Of a stretch of 64,000 bases of DNA, positions 23,905-35,370 are shown piece by piece; the stretch's first letter is position 1; each line of letters starts with the position of its first letter. A model generated the notes under the pieces. It saw only the letters and a list, made by a program, of their open reading frames with translations, was not told the origin of the DNA and ran no database searches. Location: positions 36,372,991 to 36,436,990 of the forward strand of contig JAKCOZ010000007.1 of assembly GCA_022605955.1 (NCBI GenBank), read 5' to 3'. This stretch comes from Rallus limicola (taxonomy: Eukaryota; Chordata; Aves; Gruiformes; Rallidae). Both the position numbers and the translations under genes were made by a program.

Positions 23905-24467
23905 TGGTTTTAGCTGGGATAGAGTCAATTTTCTTCCTAGTAGCTAGTATGTGGATAGTATCTGTGTATTCGATTTGCACTGGAAACACTGTTGATGATA
24001 AAACATCTCTCTTGATTACTGCTGAGCAGGGCTTGCACAGGGCCAAGGCCTTTTCTGCTCCTCACCCCACCCCAACAGCGAGTATGCCCAGGGGGTACAC
24101 AAGGAGTTGGGAGGGGACACAGCCAGGACAGTTGACCCCAACTGACCAACGGGATATTCTATATCATATGATGTCATGCTCAGCATATAAAGTTTGTGAG
24201 AGGAAGGGTGGGGTGCGGCATTTGTAGAGATGGCCTTTGTCTTCCCAAATCACCATTAAGTGTGATGGAGCCCTGCTTTCTGGAGATGGCTGAACACCTG
24301 TCTGCCTAATGCCCACGGGAAGTGGGGAACAGATTCCTTGTTTTGCTTTTTCTATTAATTTCTTTATCTGAACCCAAGAGTTTTCTCACTTTTACCCTTT
24401 TGATTCTCTCCCCCATCCTACCAGGGGTTAATAGGCAAGTGGCTGTGTGGGGCTTAGTTACCAGCTG
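23905..24467 (+). mobile_element. Endogenous retrovirus LTR, 3' end eroded
   Basis: The element begins TGGTTTTAGCTGGGATAGAG, the start of an LTR family that I know to be widespread in bird genomes. Further matching landmarks are GGGAGGGGACACAGCCAGGACAG-type sequence near 24100, a CRE-like TGATGTCAT followed by a TATA box (TATAAA, 24186-24191), a T-rich polyadenylation-region sequence near 24340-24400, and TTTGATTCTCTCCCCCATCC near 24400-24420. It has the same landmark order as the LTR at 57999-58552. The expected 3' end (TTAAACCACAACA in the other copy) is not recognisable after about 24467, where AT-rich simple sequence starts. No internal retroviral genes lie nearby, so this is best read as a solo or truncated LTR. 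The ERV class was not determined. Confidence 0.8.
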
Positions 24468-24478
24468 TGATCAGGTAT

Positions 24479-24545
24479 TAAAAATAATATAAATATAATA
24501 ATATATAATAATATATAATTAACTTCACAATAAATTTATAATAAC
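24479..24545. repeat. AT-rich simple repeat (TAATAATATA-like)
   Basis: The sequence is almost purely A and T, with repeated ATAATATATAATAAT words, directly abutting the eroded 3' end of the upstream LTR. It separates that LTR from the next CR1. Confidence 0.75.
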
Positions 24546-24574
24546 AGGAACATATAAGAAGTGCCGCTAGTGTT

Positions 24575-25062
24575 CACAGAAACACATAATCACAAAGTTG
24601 GGTTCCCATCCCAACCTAAACCATATCCCTAAGTACCTCATCTACCCTTTTTTTAAACACATCCAGGGAAGGTGATTCAACCCCCTCCCTGGGCAGCCTG
24701 TTCCAGGCTCCAACAACTCTTTCAGTAAAAATTTTTTTTCTAATATCTAATCTGACCCTGCCCTGGCACAGCTTGAGGCCATTTCCCCTTGTCCTATCTT
24801 CTGTCACCTGGCTGAAGAGACCATCACCTACCTCTCCAAGACCTCCTTTCAGGTAGTTGTAGCCTCTTCTTCTCCAGGCTAAACATCTCCGGCTCCCTCA
24901 GCTGCTCCTCATAGGATTTGCCCTCCAGCCCCTTCCCCAGCCTGGTTGCCCTTCTCTGAACTCACTCAAGAACCTCAATGTCCTTCTTATGGTGAGAAGC
25001 CCAGAACTGGACACAGCACTTGAGGTGTGGCCTCACCAATGCTGAGTACAGGGGCAAAGGTG
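24575..25062 (-). mobile_element. CR1 LINE 3' fragment with ORF2 C-terminal remnant
   Basis: On the minus strand, 24616-24807 translates to the ORF2 C-terminal end in one open frame: '[19 protein letters not shown]', '[15 protein letters not shown]', '[19 protein letters not shown]', then a stop. Upstream on the sense strand lie the 'GCCTGGAGAAGAAGAGGCT' and 'CATTGGTGAGGCCACACCTCAAG' type blocks, reaching back toward the end of the reverse transcriptase region. The 3' UTR is short and its terminal repeat is degraded (CACAGAAACACATAATCACAAAG on the plus strand). It is of the same subfamily as the copies at 9945 and 35236. Confidence 0.95.
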
Positions 25063-27455
25063 TTGGCTCTTACATGAATAATGCAGAATACAAGTGTGAA
25101 GACCTGATACTTCTGATGTCTATCTCAAAAATCTTACTGGTTTAAGCAAAGAATTTCACCTTGGGTGTTTATCCAAACTTCTTGTGTGTGGTTAGAGAGA
25201 TCTCAAGGTTGCATATTTTCTTATGGTGTAAAGAATTTGTCTAATGGGGATAGAAATATATCTTTGCTTCACAGGGACACTGTGAGGATTGATTAGGTAA
25301 TAACTTGAAAGCACTATAGGAGTGAACAGTGCTGTGCTATATAAATGCTAAGTATTGTTATCTTTCCTTGCAAAAATACATCAGAAGAATCTGACAGGTT
25401 CACAACTAAGCTCTCAAACATAAATACTAAGATATCTCTATCTTTGATTTTGCAATACTACACATGGCACTTAGGAGAATATTATGATAGTATTACCTGA
25501 GATTGCTTGTTATTTTTGATGAGGTAACAAAATACTGGCAGCAAATGAGATTTGGTGAAGTATTTTCAGTGGTTCATTTTTACAGTTTAACCCCTCCTTG
25601 TTTTTTTATTTTGTCTTATGAAGTCTGTGTGGAGACATGCATCTTCAGGAGTATGAGAGACAGGAGAGATGTAAGACAATGCGTCCTTATCTATCCTCAG
25701 CACAGCACTGCTTTGTTAGGCTGTTTGTGTAGCTCTGCTCTGCATCAGTTATGCTTCCTCTTCAAGATATTAAGGAGGCTGATATATGTGTAAGGTGAGG
25801 GAGGTGGTTATTCTTCCCACCTACTTCACAATTTGATCAGCTGTATTCAGATGCCATAGTGGGATGACAAAGTTCCATCTGTAGTTGATAGAAAAAAAGA
25901 AGCACTTGTAAAAGGCAGATGTAAGTTAGAAGCCTGAAATGGGCATTTTGAAGACATCATTCTCACCAAGGTTTCAGGTCTCTTTCATCACTCTGAACTC
26001 TGCTGTAAGAATATATGCCCAAGGACTGATCTTTGTCCTAGCACAGATGTACAAAAGGGTTTAGGGGCTCAGAGGTGCACAGTCATGATTCGTAGGGGAA
26101 AATCTGTAAGATTCCAAAAGCACAGGAATGCCCATGCTGTGCAGAACTCTATGGAGAAGGCCTGGATTCATCTTACTCCATAGGTTCATTTAATGGAGGA
26201 TCCAAAAGATATATCTAGGAAGGATACTTCCATTCCTGTCCATCCTTTGTAAGATAGATGTCACCCCTCCTTAGAAGAAAGAGCCAAACTGTTGAATGAG
26301 GAAATGCTTCAGACTGTAGCCCAGCATATTAAATAGAACAGGGTTGTGGGTTGTTTGGGTTTTTTCATACACTGTGCTATAAAACATGTAATTCAGAAAC
26401 TCCTTAATCAGTACTAAAGCTGTTACCAGCTCTGAGACTCTGTGTCTCAGTGAGATGAGCACAGGAGACAGCTGTAAGCTAAAACCTCTTCAGCAGCTGT
26501 CCCAGTACAGTCCACCAACAAATGCAAGTCATTGTGTTAAAGATAAGGAACTGGAAAGGAAAAAATAAGTGGAAAAAAAACCCAAATAAAAGAAAATGAG
26601 TGTTCCAGGAGGTGTGACAGCCAGTGTGCAATCTGTATCTCAGTCTATCTTTCCCAAATCACTGCAGAGGCTTTTTTTTTTTTGTTATTTTTTTTAAATT
26701 TAGGATGTGTTTAGGGTAAATGCACACTTAAGTTACTTAAGTTAGACACATGAGCAGGCCCCAGAGTGTGTATCTCTCTTTGTTTTAAAATCTACCCTAA
26801 TGACAGCAGCTGATACTACAATTTGTATGCTATGTTGAGGAACATGCTTTAATAATCCTTGCTCTCATCTTCTGTACTGTTATATGATCTGGCTGTAAAA
26901 AGTTCTGGCTAATAAAAGCAAATTCCTAGCATTTGTTTTAATAGTTTAGTTTTCCTGTCTTCTTTCTCAGATATTGCATAGAATATTTTATTCTTCCTGA
27001 AAACAGTTATGATTCCCCTGTATGTGATATTGAACAATCATGCTTTAATCAATGCTACTAAATCTGAAGTATCTCTTGTGCCTCCAGGGATTGATTCCAC
27101 TCTGTTCACTTATTTCATTTCTGTAAAACACTCAGTATTTTCTGCATATGGGATCAATCTTCAGGATCAGATCTCGCCATTATTATCACCACCAATCAGA
27201 TCATCTAAAGAATCAGAAAAGACCTAGGTTCATGGAATAATCTGAAAAAATTACATCTATGGTTGTAAAAAATTCTATCAAATCTTCCCCCATACACAAA
27301 GCAACATATTTTGTAGCCCATATTTACATTGCTTGTTTCCCAGGAGTTATTTCTCTGTTGTTACAGAGACTGGAATTCACCCTATGATATTCTAATCATT
27401 CACTTGATTCAGCCATGAAATTGGTTGCTCCTCTGTGTGATTATTTCTAGTACAA
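25063..27455. other. Unique non-coding DNA, no gene recognised
   Basis: No transposon or gene was recognised. The 96-codon plus frame at 25503-25793 and the 72-codon frame at 27009-27227 show no family resemblance. T-rich homopolymer sequence lies at about 26671-26696. Sequence around 26880-27000 is AT-rich with AATAAA words but shows no transcript context. Confidence 0.5.
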
Positions 27456-28112
27456 TCATAGAATCAGAGAATATCCTGAGTTGGAAAGGATTCATAAGGA
27501 TCATCAAGCCCAATTCCTGCCTCCACACAAGGACCAGCAAAGTCAGAACATGAGACTGAGAGCATCATCCAGATTCTTCTTGAACCCAGTCAAGCTCAGT
27601 GCTGTGACCACTTCCCTGGGGAGCCTGTGCCAGTGCCCAATCACCCTCTCAGTACAGAACCTCTTCCTAATATCCAGCCTAAACCTCCCCTGTCACAGCT
27701 TCATACCATTCCCTCAGGTTCTATCACTGGTCACCCAAGAGAGGAGATGAGCGCCTGTCCCTTCACTCCCCTTGTCAGGAAGCCACAGACTGTGATGAGG
27801 TCTCCCCTCAGCTTCCTTCAGACTAAACAAACCAAGGGACGTCAGCCTCTCTTCATAAGGCTTCCCTGCCAGACCCTTCACCATCCTCACTGCCCTCCTC
27901 TGGAGACTCTCCAATAGTTTTGTGTCCCTCCTGTACTATAACACCCAAAACTGCACCCAGTATTCAAGGTGCAGTACACCAGTGCAGTGTAGAGCGGGCC
28001 CATCCCCTCCCTGGACTGGCTGGCCATGCTGTGCTTGATGCACCCCAGGATATGGTTGTCCCTCCTGGCTGCCTGGGCACACTGCTGGCTCATGTTTAAC
28101 TTGCTGTCTACA
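27456..28112 (-). mobile_element. Longest CR1 LINE fragment in the window
   Basis: The plus strand begins with the reversed 3' end (ATCATAGAATCAGAGAATATCC). It runs through the reversed 3' UTR, the ORF2 C-terminal region, and further 5' to the 'CTGGCTGCCTGGGCACACTG' and 'GGCTCATGTTTAACTTGCTGTC' blocks near 28061-28108. About 657 bp is recognisable. The minus-strand translation at 27714-27914 preserves '[21 protein letters not shown]', quoted here as a key segment of the ORF2 C-terminal region, but frameshifts break the frame on either side. It is a dead 5'-truncated copy. Another CR1 in the same orientation lies about 690 bp downstream on the plus axis. Confidence 0.95.
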
Positions 28113-28804
28113 ATGTCTAACATCAGAGAAATTATGTTTATTCAGACCCATGCTTAATTCCAGTCCTCAGTGTTATCTTGATGTGTTCTCAGTGATATCA
28201 GGTGTTATCGGTGATACCTTGTTATCACTGCTGACCTAGCAATATAAAGCTGAACTCCATGACAAACCCTCCAGTACAGACATACAAGCTAATGCAGTTT
28301 CTGAATAAGTGGATGAGAGCTTTGAATGGTGAAGAACACGGGTATTGGGAAAACCAGTATCATGAGACTGAAGCTGCAAAACCAACTGTACCACTACAGC
28401 TACTACATTGCAGTTCATTGTCTACCAAGTAGTGCAATCAGGAAGAAAAGTAAGATACTGAAATTCAATCTTTATAAGGTACTTTCCTCCATTAGGAATT
28501 TGAAGTTATAATTTGTTTTAACTTACAGAGTACTTACGACTTAAAACCAAACTGTTTCAAATATGAAACTGTGACATTTATTTATTAAGGTAATTCTTAG
28601 AATAATCACATAGGTGTTCCCTGTGGAAAGTTTAGTGCACATGAAGTACTTTGCTTCAAATTATGAAAGTACTATGGGAACATTCAAAAATCTTTAAAAA
28701 TTATTTGTCAATACAGAATAGAATAGTCCAATTATTCATTCAAAGCTTGAACTTATTGTTTGGCCATATTCTGAGCAGGTGAGTCAAAGAGGTGAGTTAA
28801 ATAC
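28113..28804. other. Unique DNA between two CR1 copies
   Basis: Nothing recognised. The sequence around 28186-28225 contains several close GTGATATC/GTTATC words, a small local repeat. Overlapping 60-codon open frames on both strands look random. Confidence 0.5.
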
Positions 28805-29368
28805 ATAGAATCATAGAATGTGTAATGTTGGAAGGCACATTTAGAGGTCATCTAGTCCAACCAATCCCCTGCAGTAAGCAAGGACATCTTCACTAGATCA
28901 GGTCACTCAGAGCCACATCAAGCCTGACCTTGAATACCTCCAGAGATGGGCCCTCCACTGCATCTCTGCGCAACCTCTTCAAGTCATCCACCACCCCCAT
29001 ACTGAAGAACTTTTTCCTAATATCTAACCTATATCTCCCCTTTTCGAGTTTAAAATCATTACCCCTTGTCCTACTGCTACATGCTCTTGTGAACAGTTCT
29101 TCCCCAACTTTCTTATAGGCACCTTTCAGGCACTGGAAGGCTGCTATAAAGTCCCCCTGGGGTCTTCTATTCTCCGGGCTGAACAAGCCCAACTCTCTCA
29201 GCCTGTCTTCACAGGAGAGGTGCTCCAGCCCTTCGATCATTTTTGTGGCCCTCCTCTGGACACACTCCAACAGGTCCATGTCCTTCTTCTTTTGAGGTCT
29301 CCAAAGCTGGACACAGTCTTCCAGGGGAGGTCTCACCAGAGCAGAGTAGAGGAGCAGAATCACCACTC
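28805..29368 (-). mobile_element. CR1 LINE fragment, 3' end to within ORF2
   Basis: The plus strand starts TAGAATCATAGAATGTG (reversed CR1 terminal repeat), followed by the reversed 3' UTR with GGTCATCTAGTCCAACC and AGTAAGCAAGGACATC. From 28893 it contains the ORF2 coding sequence on the minus strand, annotated separately. The element stops near 29368, inside ORF2. The AGTAAGCA block ties it to the short copy at 15615. Confidence 0.96.
28893..29366 (-). pseudogene. CR1 ORF2 C-terminal fragment, 157 codons still open
   Basis: This frame encodes the C-terminal tail of the CR1 ORF2 protein, which carries the endonuclease and reverse transcriptase used for target-primed reverse transcription. 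Visible landmarks in order are 'LVRPPLEDCVQLWRPQ' near residues 10-25, 'VQRRATKMIEGLEHLS' near 36-51, 'RLRELGLFSPENRR' near 55-68, 'RTRGNDFKLEKGRYRLDIR' near 97-115, and 'GPSLEVFKVRLDVALSDLI' at the end, followed by the natural stop. These match the thumb and tail region after the reverse transcriptase core. The catalytic YADD-type motif, the fingers and palm, and the endonuclease domain are all absent because of 5' truncation. The first Met has no significance as a start. No stop or frameshift has accumulated across 474 bp, which is more intact than the other CR1 copies here. It is a transposon remnant, not a host gene. Confidence 0.93.
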
Positions 29369-32300
29369 TTGATAGTCTGTGTCTTTCTGTTTGTACATAT
29401 TAGTACTTCATGCCCATGAGTTTGGCACAACAATTTGCTAGTGAGCAGGTGCTAATCACTTTTCTGATTTTTTTTATGGGAAGTTTCTCATAAACAATGC
29501 AAGAAGTGATAGAATAACATGACAAACAGAAAATTAAGAAGTCAGTGAAAGAGCAGTCTTTGACATATGATGGAAAGGATTATGTAAACTTCTATCTGGC
29601 CTTCAATATGAACCAGACAAAAATCTTAGCAAATGAGAGTGCTGCCAAGTGGCTCAGTACCACTTGGTTAATACTCCATTAGCAAGCAAAGACACCAAAT
29701 GAAAAGTGCATCTCTGTTCTTGTTTGCAAAGGGATGAGGCCACAGGATTAATGATTTTAAACCTAGTATCTTTTTTAATGAATAATCCCTGGAATGAAAA
29801 TTAATTCAGAAAGTTGCTTGCTCTGGCACTGCTTTCTGTTTTGAGTAGAGCTTTCCCCCCCAACAGTCTGAAAACTCTGTCAGTCTTCTCAGGGAAGATG
29901 TGACTCAAGCAGGATATATAGCAGAAACAAGCTCGCTGTCAGCAACACAGTGCTGCAAGGAGCAGGTTTCCTTTCTCCTCCTTACAGGACATTATCTTAT
30001 TCTATGAAACCGACAATTCTCATTCCTGATTTTATTCCTGGACATGCACTGGGAAATCAGTTAAACAAATATAATAGAGAGAGAAAGGAAGAAATTCAAA
30101 GTTTTCATCATGATTCTAATTTCAAGCACCTCTGGGAAGTTTCCACTTCCATGGATTCTGTTTGTCAGTTTACTTTTCATCACTGGATCACCAGTCATTA
30201 ATAATTTAGTACAAAAAATAACAGGTTTTGTGCTTTAATTCTCAGAGTTGCAGATAGTACTTTAATGAAGTTAACAGTAATACTACCACTGAACTTAGTG
30301 AAAGTGGAATTAAGCCTTCATTAATGAAAAGCCCTATCTGCTTTATACAGTGTGGCTTTGCTTTAAATTCCATACAAACACGTTTTTTCCAGGTATGCCT
30401 AATTAAGGATATTAAAATTTGAGCAAGTTACATTCCAGTGTGGATGCCATGAATTTTATGACATTCCCATGATTTTTATTTGTTCTCTTAATTTTTCTGT
30501 ATTTGTAAAGATTGTTATTAGATGTTTTCCCTGAGAAAAGTTTACAAAAAGAATGTATAATTTCAGCATTTCTCAATTAAATGTTTTTTAAAGCTTCTGA
30601 CTGCAATGCCCTCTTATTCCCATTTGCAGATCTATTACTCCATGAAACAAAACAACACTGCATTAAAAATATACCCAGTTCTGTTATCAAGCTCATAACT
30701 TCATAATACTTTTGCTTCCAGGAATAACTCTGGTAACTACGAACAATAAATGTTGTTTGCCACTTCATTTTTCTTCCCCAAAAGCAAAGCTGATGGGAGA
30801 AAAATCCTTTTGACAATAACATCTGCAGCACAATCTGTCATGCAATTCCTTTGGAGTCAACAAACAACAAATAACTCATTATCCAGATTGAATCATCAAG
30901 CTAGATAAGAAGCAGTTTGCACCCAAGCACTTCTGTCTGCACGTTGCTCAGCTACTAATCCTCTTCCATTTGGGAGTCTCTTATTTCGTTGTCTGTTTTG
31001 GATCTGTCTTTTCCCTTGTGTGGTCCTTCTGCTATACTTTCCTGTTAATCTCAGATAACTCTTGTAAGACTACTTGTTTTCTGTTGAGAAATGGTTACAG
31101 TGGCTGAAGCCATCCTGGTGCCCTTTGTGATGGGATTGTGCTGGTGTAAGATCAAAACCAATATCTCCTCAAGTGGTCCCTGTCTCAAGAAAAGGGTTGA
31201 AAAGAAACAAAGATGTTTGCTACTAACCCAGGAAACATGGTGAAGAACTATTAGACAAAGGTATGTAATGCTGGGTGTTCAGTGGGTGGGATGGTTCTGC
31301 CTCTCAGGGAATTGGTGGTTTAGCCTTTTCACAGGGCCTAAAATTGTTTCTGATATAGAAGTCAGTAAACCACAGAATGGTGCTCTAGAATCAAAGCATA
31401 TCACAGGCAACATAGCCCACATCATCTTCATCTTCTGAGTAGAGAGCAGCCCTTAACTCTTCTCATTGACTTGGCTGGAGAAGTGAGCTGAAAGTTTCTG
31501 TGGGGCTGCAGTAGGATGTCCAGAGCTGTCACTTGAGCAAGCCCTTCTTGTGTTGGCATGACTTAATAAATAACTCTATGAAGGATAGCAAAGGGAGCTT
31601 GACCCACACATACGTGAACAAGAAAACTATTAACTTTGAGTTAAAAAACTCACCTGTATCCCACACAGATCTATATTGCACATGTGATTTTGTCACTGGA
31701 TACAAATAGGATGTCAACCTATATATGAACCCAGGATAGTGGGCCAGATTCTCAGAAAAGCCTCTTGACACTTTAATGATCAGAAATGTTGAGATTTTCA
31801 CTTACGTTTTATTAGTTTTGTTTGGTGCCTCATCCATATGGCACTGTTTCCAAAAAGCTCATGCGGAATTGGTGTATCATGAAGCTGAAGAAGACCTCAG
31901 GACCTACAGAGACCTTGCAAGACCTCTGTTTATTTTCCTGGCTTTGTATCAGATGTCCAACCCCACACACTTTTTTTTGACACCTAAAACTTTCCCCTAA
32001 CATCATATCTGTGCAGTAATCAGGTTTGACATGCTAACCTTGACAAAACCAGCGAGCTCACTTCCCTTCCATGTGTCACCTGTGTACCCCTGCCTGGGTG
32101 AGGCAAAGGTTTATGGTCAAAACTTACTTCACAGGGCATACTTAGTGAATCAGTTACTTCAAGATCTGATAGCATGTACCTAGTTAATTTTTTATGCTTA
32201 ATTGTTCAGTACAGTTTATTAAAGCTGCCATGGTGATCTGGGCGGTGAATGAACTAACTTTTGCTGAAAATTTTATAAAGGTCTAATACCCAACAGAATT

Positions 32301-35235
32301 TAAGTAGCCACTACTGTTTGACTTAATGGAGGGAAGAAGCTGGAATTTTTGAGAATCTGGATGTTGGTGTGGCAAGACTCAGATTTTATAGACATTCAGA
32401 TTGACAGAAATTCAGTGTGTTTCTCTTCCCTGCAGGTAACACTAAATAGCATACTTATCTTTAACTAGCAGACTAATATTATAGACTGCCAGTGCAACAG
32501 AGACTGGGTTTACCAGTCACACTTCTGGTTTAATGTGATCAGCTTCAAAACAGTTCTTATTTGACTCAAATAAATGATCAGGTTTCTGTTTACACACTTT
32601 AAACTCATAATGTTTATGTACAAATTGCAATCTAATAAGATTGTTATTGTCAATTATAATTAGAAAATAACTACTGTCTCATTGCTATCTTAATTGGCAT
32701 TAATGTTGCATATAAATTGTATCTGCTCATTCGAGTTCAGCTGGAGCTTTCTTAGACTTCTAAAATATATGTTCTATAGCTTACTGAAGGAGCAAATCCA
32801 AAAGTATTATCAAAGTATTTCTTGTCTGCAGCTACTTCTATTTGTAATCTTGATTTTGCAGTCTAGCTCGTTGTCTGTTGTGTTCTAGACAGTGGCCATT
32901 AATTGCAGATAAGGCAGCGAATAAGAATCTAATAGAAATTGCAACTTTTAGATATCCTGCTAAAATAAATTTCTTGCTTTCTTTGACAGTAATTAATATA
33001 CTGACTTGTAGTGCTAGTAAATTAAAGAGTCATGCAATAGGACTGCATTTTAAAAATATTCCATTTATGAAAATAAAGTATTTAGCTGAAAGTTTACTAA
33101 GTCTCAAATTACTTCAGCAATTACTTACCTCTGACCCCAGTGGAGTGCCCAGGAAAGGAATATGCACCACTTAAATCTGAAAAGAACTATGTGGATCTGA
33201 AATGATGCACAGACCTGTCGTTATCATCTGAAAGCAGGAGTAAATTCAGCAGATTAAGTACATTAGGGCCTCACTGTTTTTCCAGGTTGTTGCCATTTAC
33301 TTATTTTCTCAAATTAATGAGTATACGACTAAACACAATAAAAAACACAAAGCTGCCACATTTCTGACATTCAGATATTTGGACAATTCTTAGCAATTAG
33401 AAGTGATATGCTCAGGTGTAACAGTTTTGCAAAGGGCAATTTTAATTATAGATGCATTTGCAAAAATAAAGGGAGAAAATGACCTCTTAATTGATGAGCA
33501 AGAAACAGTTTGGGAGGTTTCTGAAGTCTATAAATTAGTGGTGGTGAGATCAGTCTGGCCATGCTGTTGTGTTGTATTTATCTCTACAGATATTTTTGGC
33601 ATTTTCATGATGACGAATACCTGTTTTTTAAAACTTAAGAAAACCTATGAAGTATAACATATATTTCCTTTAGATGTCCCCATCAATATTATATATTGAT
33701 TTAATTATTTTTCCACTTCTTTCTTCCTTTTTTCCTGTCTTTGCTTCTTCCCTCTAATTCTGATTGCTGAATAACCTGGTAAATTGAGGAAGCAAAACTA
33801 CATTACTAAAAATTGTTGCAGAGATCTGCCCACCAACTACTACTGTGGATTTATAAATAGTGACAATGAAGGGGGTTGGGGGGAGAGGGGTGTTAAGATT
33901 GCTGAGTAAATGCATAGGCTTTTGGAAGCAGTGAATCAAGATGACGAAGTATCGAGGCAAAAGTGGAGCATTTGTATCCAATACCTAGAAATGAATATGG
34001 GGTCTTGGATAGGGATGGTGTCATATTTTATAGGGTATGTGAGTTTGAAGACTATGTGGGATTGTGGTGACCTGAAATTTAGAGGACATGGAGTCAAGTA
34101 CAGGAAAAGACAAATAAGGATTTCAATAGCATTTAAGTCAAGGCAGTGCCAGGTTTTTGCAGGTTTTGAAAAGGACATTTGAAATCTTTTACTGAAAAGG
34201 GATCTGGAGGAGGTCATTTGTATTATATTAGCTCTGCTATCATAAATAATGAGGATCAGACTTATTCTGGATACACAGAAGCAGATGGCAAAAGCCAATT
34301 CTTGCCCCAAAGGACAGAGGAAGGACACACAGTACTCTAATGCATTTTCATAATCTACCTGTATGCACTGTTTATGTGTCTGTCTTAAAAAGCCACCTTT
34401 CTGGCCCACAGAAATGGTGACACGCTGGGACAAAGCATGTTTCCATAGCAAAGATTGCACAGTGAGGACTCAGAGGCATAGTTCCAGGCACCAGAAGAAA
34501 TCAGCAGTTTTGAATCATTTCTGCCCATAAAAAGAGGAAGTTACAGCCTAGGACTACATATAAACTCCTATGCTTTAAAGAGAAGTTTCTCTTAATCTCC
34601 TCTGGGCTCCGAACTGCTCTTCATGAAAAACTGGCACCTAAACTGAAGGCAAGCAATACACACAAAACTACCTATACATCCACAGTGAAATAATGTAATG
34701 TACACTTGAATTATATTTACTGTTCTAAAGAGAATACACTTTCTCCATTTATAAAGAATATTTAGTGACTAAAAGAAACTTCTGAGGTAAATAAAAGCTA
34801 TAGACAAGTGCTTACAGTTCCTACAGAATTATTCTTTTGAAGAGCAGCTTACAGCTTGAAAAGCCTTCTCTGTCTCCTTTGCAGGAATCTGAAATGAATT
34901 TCCACATTTCTAAGACTTTCTCCTCACTTTCTGATGTTTTCCAAAGTGATGCTTTCCAAGAGGTGCTGCAGAACACATTTATCCATCGCGAGTTACTACT
35001 AATTTGCTGTAGCCAAGTATGAAGGAAGGTATTTGTCATTCAGTTGTTGCTGAAGCCCCCAAAATTCTGCAAGAATGTGTCATTCTGATATATAACAGAC
35101 CAGGTAACCAAAACTAGACCACATCAGGAGACGCCAAGACTCTTGTGTTTTCTGTTGCTTCATCAAGCACATTTTTGGTCTTGATGCAGTTTTCAGTGGC
35201 TGAATCTCCATCCATATCAGAAGCATTACGAAGCG
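29369..35235. other. Long unique stretch, no gene recognised
   Basis: No transposon or gene was recognised over almost 6 kb. The sequence is AT-rich and CpG-poor. Parts at about 30230-30420, 32690-33170 and 33400-33560 are smooth, low-complexity-free and rich in TAATTA, ATTTGCA and similar words, resembling conserved non-coding DNA. This is inference only. The 174-codon minus-strand frame at 33936-34460 is the longest non-repeat frame in the window but resembles no family I know. Confidence 0.5.
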
Positions 35236-35370
35236 ACATTCAGGGAAGTGGCTTAGTCACCATCCCTGGAGGTATTTAAAAGATGTGTAGATCTGGTGCT
35301 TAGGGATATTTAATGGTTGGGCTAGGTGATCTTAAAGGTCTTTTCCAACAAAACTGCTTCTATGGTTATT
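35236..35370 (+). mobile_element. Short CR1 LINE 3' fragment
   Basis: The plus strand has 'CAGGGAAGTGGCTTAGTCACC', 'ATCCCTGGAGGTATTTAAAAG', then 'GGTGCTTAGGGATAT', then 'TGGTTGGGCTAGGTGATCTT' and 'AAAGGTCTTTTCCAAC'. This is the end of ORF2 plus the 3' UTR of CR1. The terminal repeat is degraded to CTTCTATGGTTATT. The GGTGCTTAGGGATAT word groups it with the copies at 9945 and 24575. Confidence 0.92.
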
